NCBI GenBank assembly: GCA_964444885.1
Contig: CAYUIZ010000011.1
Location: 1 to 42,554, forward strand
DNA from: CAYRGQ01 sp964444885
GTDB lineage: Bacteria > Bacteroidota > Bacteroidia > Sphingobacteriales > Sphingobacteriaceae
Length of the DNA: 42,554 bases
Direction of reading: 5' to 3'
Part shown: positions 33,976-39,597 of the stretch, one piece after another
Layout of the letters: every line of letters begins with the position of its first letter
Position numbering within the stretch: position 1 is the first letter of the stretch
Notes under the pieces: generated by a model
Told to the model about the DNA's origin: nothing
The model's input: the letters and a program-made list of their open reading frames with translations, nothing else
The model's database searches: none
Made by a program: the position numbers and the translations under genes

Positions 33976-34896
33976 TCAGTTCGCAAGTAGTTTGACGACA
34001 GCCAAACCATTGGCTACTTCGCGCTGGACGTCATCCACAAGGCGATTTCGCACCTCCAACGCATTACTAGTCTGGTTTCTAATGACGAGCGTGGATGAGC
34101 CACCGCCATCGAGGTTCAATGCTTCGGACGCGCCGATCGCCCACATGATTTCAGACAGTTCTGATAATCGCATCCCAACGGAGTGTCCCACTTGGCGGCC
34201 ATCGACAACCAGTATATATACGACCTCATCGCGGGTATAACCAATCACCGTACGCGGATGTCGTTCGTTATTTTGATGGTTCATCCGACCGCCATGGCTC
34301 ACCAGGCGTTCGGTACCGCCGACGGCTTCCACCAGCTCGTCTTTCACCGCCGAAAAGTTCACACTGCTTCCGATGTGTAGGCCGCCCCCGTTGTCAATAC
34401 CGAAGAACCCGTGCCAACTATCGAAGAAACCATCACGTATCAATTCCCCTCTTTTCACTACTGGCCCCCAAGGTTCTCCCGTCCAGTAAAAATAATCCGC
34501 ATTGATCGCTGCGATCACCTGACGGCCGGGTTTGTCCGCCGCGGCAGCCATCTGCTGCACGGTTTGCAACTTATAGGCTTCACCATCATCTGGCGTGATC
34601 GTCTGTATGGCAATCCGCTCGTGCTTCAAATCGACTTCCAATATGGAAAATGCCATGGGTTGATCGGAGGCGGTCCGCGTTTTGAAATTCCACATCTTAA
34701 TGCCTCCATCCAGTTGGAGAAACTCGTTTTCGTCAATTGTCTCAACGAAGCTGACTTTGGCCAGTTGGCCGGGCACATCGACTTCGCTTTTTGGACGTTC
34801 GTCCTCGCCTTTCTCACAGGAAAAGAAAACAAAAGGGAGAAGCAGTGCATAAAGCGCCAGCCGGCGCACATCGATTTTTACGGACAATATTTTCAT
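33976..34896 (-). CDS. Phosphodiester glycosidase family lipoprotein (NAGPA/DUF2233)
   Basis: Family of human NAGPA, the uncovering enzyme that hydrolyses GlcNAc-alpha-1-P-6-mannose; bacterial members are related hydrolases of sugar-1-phosphodiesters. The 306-residue protein has a lipobox (VFFSC, Cys about 27). The NAGPA domain (about 75-304) has its signature segments: VIAAINADYFYW, the GGRMNHQNNERHPRTVIGYT stretch, VVDGRQVGHSVGMRL and LNLDGGGSSTLVIRN. The DGGGS loop and the HPRT segment are intact. It is the last gene of module 1, downstream of DUF4185, and suggests a substrate with a phosphodiester-linked sugar. The exact substrate is inferred, not known. Confidence 0.9.
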   Translation of the reverse strand: MKILSVKIDVRRLALYALLLPFVFFSCEKGEDERPKSEVDVPGQLAKVSFVETIDENEFLQLDGGIKMWNFKTRTASDQPMAFSILEVDLKHERIAIQTITPDDGEAYKLQTVQQMAAAADKPGRQVIAAINADYFYWTGEPWGPVVKRGELIRDGFFDSWHGFFGIDNGGGLHIGSSVNFSAVKDELVEAVGGTERLVSHGGRMNHQNNERHPRTVIGYTRDEVVYILVVDGRQVGHSVGMRLSELSEIMWAIGASEALNLDGGGSSTLVIRNQTSNALEVRNRLVDDVQREVANGLAVVKLLAN

Positions 34897-35009
34897 TTTT
34901 TATCAGGATAATGGGTTTATACATGTGCCCGGTTCTGTATTGCACCCGGCTTCGCAGGCCAAGCGCTATTCAAAAAAAAACGAGCGAAAAGCTTAACTTG
35001 GCGGTTCCG

Positions 35010-36440
35010 TCAATCGCGTATCGCCAATGTGGCCTTCATCAGGAACACATTGTAAGGGTGCCACAGCGACATCAAAAAATAGAGCTCATCACTATCATTG
35101 GACAGGGGGTGGATATACGCATTGTATAAGGCAGGGTAATCCCATCCGCTTACCAGTGTATACTCGGCGCTCCAGGGCCCGCTCACCTGGTGGGCATACC
35201 GCATGACGATTTCAGCCCGGTGTTCGTTGAGGTAGGTGACGATCCACTTGTTGAAGTGGCTGTTATAAGCCAAGGAAATCTCCCCGACAGGTGCATCAAA
35301 TATAGGGATTGCGGCCCGCTCGCTTCCTTTCGTCCAGTTCATGCCATCGCTCAGATATTCGTAGTTGCTGGGTTTAAGGATATCTTCCTCGGCAAACCGG
35401 GCCAAACGGGCAGCTCCAAACCGGCCCGAGGGCGTGCCCACCATGTAGACATAGCCGTCCTTTTTGGCATACGCCACCATGGCAAAATTACTGTTGGAAG
35501 AAAAAACCACCTCGCGGTGGCGCTGCCAATTGCGGCCATGGTCCGTCGAAGAGTAAAGCTCCGAGAAGTTGGTTTCCCACCGACCTGGCGTACCCCACAT
35601 GCGGACATCCATATAGTGGACGTATTCCGCACCGTTTGCATGGATTGCCCCCGTCGGGATGGTCGTAAAGCTACCGGTACCATCGGTGATGTGGGCACTG
35701 GGGATAATCGTCTCCGCTACGAAGGCGTCGTTGGGTTTGGTAACCATGCCGTGGATATACAATCCGTCCGAAAGATCCGTGTCGTCCGAAAAGGCCAGTA
35801 CATTGGAACGCCAATGCCCGCCGTTGCCCCCTCCGTTGGGCGTAGGGCTGAAATTCTTGCCGTCCGTATCGCCAAAAAAGATCCCGAATTCTCCATTGCC
35901 CATCTCCCATACGATCCCCAAGTCCGTACAGCCCACGTCAAATCGCGAATCCGTATGGTTGGGGTTGGGGAAAGTTTCCCCGGGAAGTGAGCGCCCCGTC
36001 ACCCGCGATACGCGTGAAAGGTCGAAAGGCTTAAGGCCCCGGCTCCGCTCGACATGCAGTATTTTGGTGTCTTGCGCCTCCCCATCGCGCCCCAGGGCGA
36101 CAAAAGCGAAACCCAGCAAATCCTCATCCGCTGCTAACGAATAGTTAAATTGGTATTCGGACAATGCCTCTGCCCTGCCCCATTCCGACCGGTCGGTGCC
36201 GATCTTGGAAATGAGCAACCGATCAAACGGCTCCCCATCTTGCGTACGTACCGTGATCGACACGTTTCCGCCTTGGGGATTGTATATCGTGTCTTGGCTC
36301 AGCACCAACGCGACCGTTCTTCCGTTTGGCTCCTCTTCTTCCTCAGTAGGGTTGCCGCCGGGGGTATCCTTCTGGCAACCGTAGGCCACCAAGACCATAA
36401 GTATGCCGAGAAGCATGCGTTTGATTAGCTTATATGTCAT
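35010..36440 (-). CDS. DUF4185 lipoprotein (GH183-like, putative endo-D-arabinanase), module 1
   Basis: A 476-residue lipoprotein paralogous to the product of 26473-27897. Starting at 36440, the signal peptide MTYKLIKRMLLGILMVLVA ends in a lipobox (AYGC), followed by an acidic EEEEE tether. A beta-rich N-terminal domain (about 45-140) precedes the DUF4185 domain with VTGRSLPGETFPNP, VGCTDLGIVWEM, FGIFFGDTDG, STDHGRNW, YAKKDGYVYMVGT and ARLARFAEEDI. One visible difference is Cys in place of Gly in the GGTDLG motif (VGCTDLG). A longer upstream in-frame start exists, but it would delete the signal peptide character and run into the hairpin at 36474-36510. Endo-D-arabinanase activity is inferred from family membership. 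Confidence 0.85.
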   Translation of the reverse strand: MTYKLIKRMLLGILMVLVAYGCQKDTPGGNPTEEEEEPNGRTVALVLSQDTIYNPQGGNVSITVRTQDGEPFDRLLISKIGTDRSEWGRAEALSEYQFNYSLAADEDLLGFAFVALGRDGEAQDTKILHVERSRGLKPFDLSRVSRVTGRSLPGETFPNPNHTDSRFDVGCTDLGIVWEMGNGEFGIFFGDTDGKNFSPTPNGGGNGGHWRSNVLAFSDDTDLSDGLYIHGMVTKPNDAFVAETIIPSAHITDGTGSFTTIPTGAIHANGAEYVHYMDVRMWGTPGRWETNFSELYSSTDHGRNWQRHREVVFSSNSNFAMVAYAKKDGYVYMVGTPSGRFGAARLARFAEEDILKPSNYEYLSDGMNWTKGSERAAIPIFDAPVGEISLAYNSHFNKWIVTYLNEHRAEIVMRYAHQVSGPWSAEYTLVSGWDYPALYNAYIHPLSNDSDELYFLMSLWHPYNVFLMKATLAIRD

Positions 36441-36473
36441 GAGTCGGTCTGTTCGTTTTGCTTGCATAAAACA

Positions 36474-36510
36474 CCCTGCCGAAAGCGGACAGTAGTCGCT
36501 TTCGGCAGGG
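36474..36510 (-). terminator. Strong intra-operon hairpin (terminator or attenuator) in module 1
   Basis: CCCTGCCGAAAGCG and CGCTTTCGGCAGGG form a perfect 14-bp stem with a 9-base loop. On the minus strand it is followed by TGTTTT. It lies between the surface lipoprotein gene and the DUF4185 gene, 33 bases before the next ATG. It could stop most transcripts after the uptake genes or protect their 3' ends after processing. Confidence 0.75.
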
Positions 36511-36543
36511 TTGCCGTACCCCATCGTACAGCGAGAGAAGCAC

Positions 36544-37755
36544 TTATTGCAGGGGGTAGAACCCTACCGGGTTGAACGCATAGCGGTATAAATCGCCGTT
36601 CGGATCAAGGGCTAGGATGTCCCCTGCCTCGGTCACGAGGATTCTGCTATACATTTGCCAACCTGTGCCGACGAGCCTCCGCGTGCCGGGCACCGCTTGA
36701 TCGGACATCGGATAGTACCATAACCGTCCGGTGCCGTCCAGTGCCAACAACGCATCATTCTGGTAGGACAGAATCTGCCTGAAGCCATTAAAACCGCTGG
36801 CGAGCTCCGTCTTCCCGGCATTGGGATGCGAATACATGGCTTGCCGCCTCAGTACGCCGTCCCCTTCGACGGTCAGCATATAATCCCCATAGGGCACCAT
36901 GACATATTGATCCCAGAAATCGCCAAGCCAGAATGTTTCCCATGCCCCGTATCCTTCCAAGAAATAGTTTTCCGTGATTGAGAATCTAAACAGGCCCGCC
37001 CAATACGGGTGGTTTCGCACGAGCATGGACTGGTCGTTGATGAAATAGAAGGACTCGGAGTCTCCCCAGTTCTCACCGATGCGTTCAGGGGCAGCCGTGA
37101 ACTTGCCTTCCGCGTCGGGCTTATGAACCCAAATATCAAAGTTGTGGTCATGCCGCAGCAAGGAACCCCGTGAATAGTTGGTCAAATACCGTCCCCAATC
37201 GGCGCCAAGACTTCCAATCAACTCCGTTGGCACCTCGCCGGGCGGATAGCTGACGGGGAACAGGAAATATGCCGTCGTATACGCTTCATTGAGGCTAGCG
37301 CTGGCATCGGCAATGGTAATGGGCAGGAGGTAGCTTTCAAACAATTCGAGGTGGTCACCCGACGTCACTTTCACCTGCAATGTTGGCGTAGACCGCTCTC
37401 CGGCCTTGATGACCGCTTGGCTGACCGCCAATTCGTAAGCCTCGGCTGGCAAAGCTTTATAATTGGATCCGTTTGCCTCGTTGTACGCTGCTATTTTGCT
37501 GTTGTCCACGGCAAATGTGACGGCGATGTCCGCTTGGGCATCGATTGGTCCGCCAAGGTATGCGTTAAACGTGAAGACCTTTTCCTCTACCTGATTGCTC
37601 AGCGATACCGTGGTGAGCCCCCGCTCAGCCGCAGGCATATAGACCCGGCTGTAGGCGCCTTTTTCCGCCTCGGTAGGCTCGTATATGATTACCTTGCTGC
37701 AGCTTCCCCATACCAGAGTGAGCAGCAGCAGGCCGTATATTGATGTTGTTTTCAT
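36544..37755 (-). CDS. DUF1735 lipoprotein with C-terminal tachylectin-like propeller, module 1
   Basis: Predicted surface glycan-binding protein, 403 residues. It starts at the ATG 37755 with a lipoprotein signal (MKTTSIYGLLLLTLVWGSC, Cys about 19). Residues 20-170 fit a DUF1735 domain (SRVYMPAAERG, AVDNSKIAAYNEANGSNYKALPAEAYELA pattern, LPITIADAS). The C-terminal half (about 185-403) has repeated blade-like segments such as LALDGTGRLWYYP and LALDPNGDLYRYA, which recall tachylectin-2, a GlcNAc/GalNAc-binding lectin. It occupies the SusE/F position 29 bases after SusD. The propeller assignment is by eye and should be tested. Confidence 0.75.
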   Translation of the reverse strand: MKTTSIYGLLLLTLVWGSCSKVIIYEPTEAEKGAYSRVYMPAAERGLTTVSLSNQVEEKVFTFNAYLGGPIDAQADIAVTFAVDNSKIAAYNEANGSNYKALPAEAYELAVSQAVIKAGERSTPTLQVKVTSGDHLELFESYLLPITIADASASLNEAYTTAYFLFPVSYPPGEVPTELIGSLGADWGRYLTNYSRGSLLRHDHNFDIWVHKPDAEGKFTAAPERIGENWGDSESFYFINDQSMLVRNHPYWAGLFRFSITENYFLEGYGAWETFWLGDFWDQYVMVPYGDYMLTVEGDGVLRRQAMYSHPNAGKTELASGFNGFRQILSYQNDALLALDGTGRLWYYPMSDQAVPGTRRLVGTGWQMYSRILVTEAGDILALDPNGDLYRYAFNPVGFYPLQ

Positions 37756-37784
37756 TTTCAATCCATTTAATATGTCTGCAATGA

Positions 37785-39566
37785 TTACCATCCCGGATTT
37801 TGGACCAGCATGGGATTTTTCTCAATCTCCATAATCTGGATGGGCCACAGATAATGTTTGGGAGCGACAAAGACCCGCTGCTCAATGGGTACTCTGGTGT
37901 AGTACTCGGCGTCTTGCAAATGGCTTCCAGTCATGATATTCATACCGTGTATCTCTCGGCTGTCGATACTGGCTGCTGTTTTCCAACGACGGGTATCGAA
38001 GTAGCGGTGTGTCTCGAAAGACAGTTCAATTCTCCGTTCGTTGCGTATCCGTTCCCTCATTTCGTCTTTGTCCAGACCTGCGGGCAATTCCGGCATCCCC
38101 GAGCGCGCCCGGATGGCATTCACGTAGTGGTGCACATCCGCTACCGGCCCCTCGACTTCGTTGAGTGCTTCCGCATAATTTAAGTACTGCTCACCCAAGC
38201 GATACACGATCCATGTATTCAATCCAAACTGGTTCTGTGGTATATTAGAGGTCGGATCCACCATTTTTCGCATCAGGTAACCGGAAATGCAATAATCAGA
38301 CCCGGCCCGTTGCCTTCCATCGATACCGGTGAACCACAGCTCGACCCGCCGGCCTTTCCACATGGAGCCCGCGTAGGTGACGCTGGCGTAAAACCGGGGA
38401 TCGCGATTGACGTACATGTTGCTGATTCCTTCCGGATGGTAGCCTTGGGGGTGTGCGTCAGTGGCATATCCGGTCTCCTGGTAACCCGAAGCCGGGTTAA
38501 TGATAGGCGATCCGTCTGCGGCATATCCGATGATGGGACGTTCGCCATTCACCATTTCGTAGGCATCGACCAATTCCTGGGTCACCGAATAAATCGAGTA
38601 GCCACCAAAACCCGTTGGGTTTGCACAACGTTCGAAATGTGAATGAACCCCGTTGTTTCGAGCGAACAACACTTCCCGGTTGTTGCGTACAAGGAATGCT
38701 TCCGAATAGTTCTTCAGCGGATCGTTGTCGGCTGCATAATACAATCCGTATCCATTAGCTTCGGCACCATCGATCGTCGCTTTCGCCGCATCGGCAGCCT
38801 TACGCCACCACGTAGCATCATGGTCTGGAAAAAGCCGCCTACCATGGTCATCAACAAGGGAACGATAGTCCGGATTCCCATTGAATAGTGGACTAGCCAT
38901 ATAGAGCAGGGCTTGTGATTTTAGCGCCAATGCCGCAGCCTTGGTCACACGCCCATAGCGGATAGCCGGCACGGTCCAATCCAGCAGATTTGCAGCTTGG
39001 TCGCATTCGGAAGCAATGAAGTTAATGACATCATCCACTGGGTCGCGACGAATGACACTCCAGTCGTCTGCCAAACCGATCGAATGATCAACCAATGGGA
39101 TAGCCCCATACATCTTGACGAGCGTGAAATGAAAGAAGGCACGCAAGAATGTGGCTTCACCTTTCCAATGCGCTCTTTCTTCTTCTTCCATGGGCACTTG
39201 GTCCACATTTTCCAAGAAAATATTGGCCATCCGAATACCTTCGTACATATATCCCCACATATCGGGGAAGAAATCAGCGGGGCTCCAAGCGCCCGAATTG
39301 AGCTGGTGGGAATAGGCTCCAGTCCACGTGATCTCCATCTCGTCGCTGGCCCCGGTGAATGGATTGCGTTGCTGCATCTGGGAGGGATCCTGCATACCCG
39401 GAATGTTGAAATAAATTCCAGTCAAAAAACCCTCTGCAAACTGCCGTTCGGCAAAAATAGCTTCTATATCCAGGTTTTCATCGGGCTGCTTTTCCAAGAA
39501 ATCCTGCTTACAGGCTGTAAATAACAACAGCCCGATCACTACCATATTAATCTTTATAAATCTCAT
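37785..39566 (-). CDS. SusD/RagB family nutrient-binding outer membrane lipoprotein, module 1
   Basis: Surface partner of the module 1 SusC channel, 593 residues. The signal peptide ends in a lipobox (LLFTAC, Cys about 19), followed by KQDFLEKQPDENLD, the classic SusD N-terminus. Helical TPR-like segments include FLRAFFHFTLVKMYGAIPLV and AAALALKSQALLYMASPLF. Near the C-terminus are EQYLNYAEALNEVEGPVADV, VNAIRARSGMPELP and ERRIELSFETHRYFDTRRW, then YLWPIQIMEIEKNPMLVQNPGW, the usual ending. It begins 31 bases after SusC and is cotranscribed with it. It is only distantly similar to the SusD of module 2. Confidence 0.95.
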   Translation of the reverse strand: MRFIKINMVVIGLLLFTACKQDFLEKQPDENLDIEAIFAERQFAEGFLTGIYFNIPGMQDPSQMQQRNPFTGASDEMEITWTGAYSHQLNSGAWSPADFFPDMWGYMYEGIRMANIFLENVDQVPMEEEERAHWKGEATFLRAFFHFTLVKMYGAIPLVDHSIGLADDWSVIRRDPVDDVINFIASECDQAANLLDWTVPAIRYGRVTKAAALALKSQALLYMASPLFNGNPDYRSLVDDHGRRLFPDHDATWWRKAADAAKATIDGAEANGYGLYYAADNDPLKNYSEAFLVRNNREVLFARNNGVHSHFERCANPTGFGGYSIYSVTQELVDAYEMVNGERPIIGYAADGSPIINPASGYQETGYATDAHPQGYHPEGISNMYVNRDPRFYASVTYAGSMWKGRRVELWFTGIDGRQRAGSDYCISGYLMRKMVDPTSNIPQNQFGLNTWIVYRLGEQYLNYAEALNEVEGPVADVHHYVNAIRARSGMPELPAGLDKDEMRERIRNERRIELSFETHRYFDTRRWKTAASIDSREIHGMNIMTGSHLQDAEYYTRVPIEQRVFVAPKHYLWPIQIMEIEKNPMLVQNPGW

Positions 39567-39597
39567 GATACGTTCTCTTTATTTTTCACTCGTTTCC

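Noticed and set aside
33875..34240. Plus-strand open frame overlapping the end of the phosphodiester glycosidase gene
   Set aside because: Shadow of the NAGPA-family gene; its product is serine/threonine-rich without structure or homology cues.
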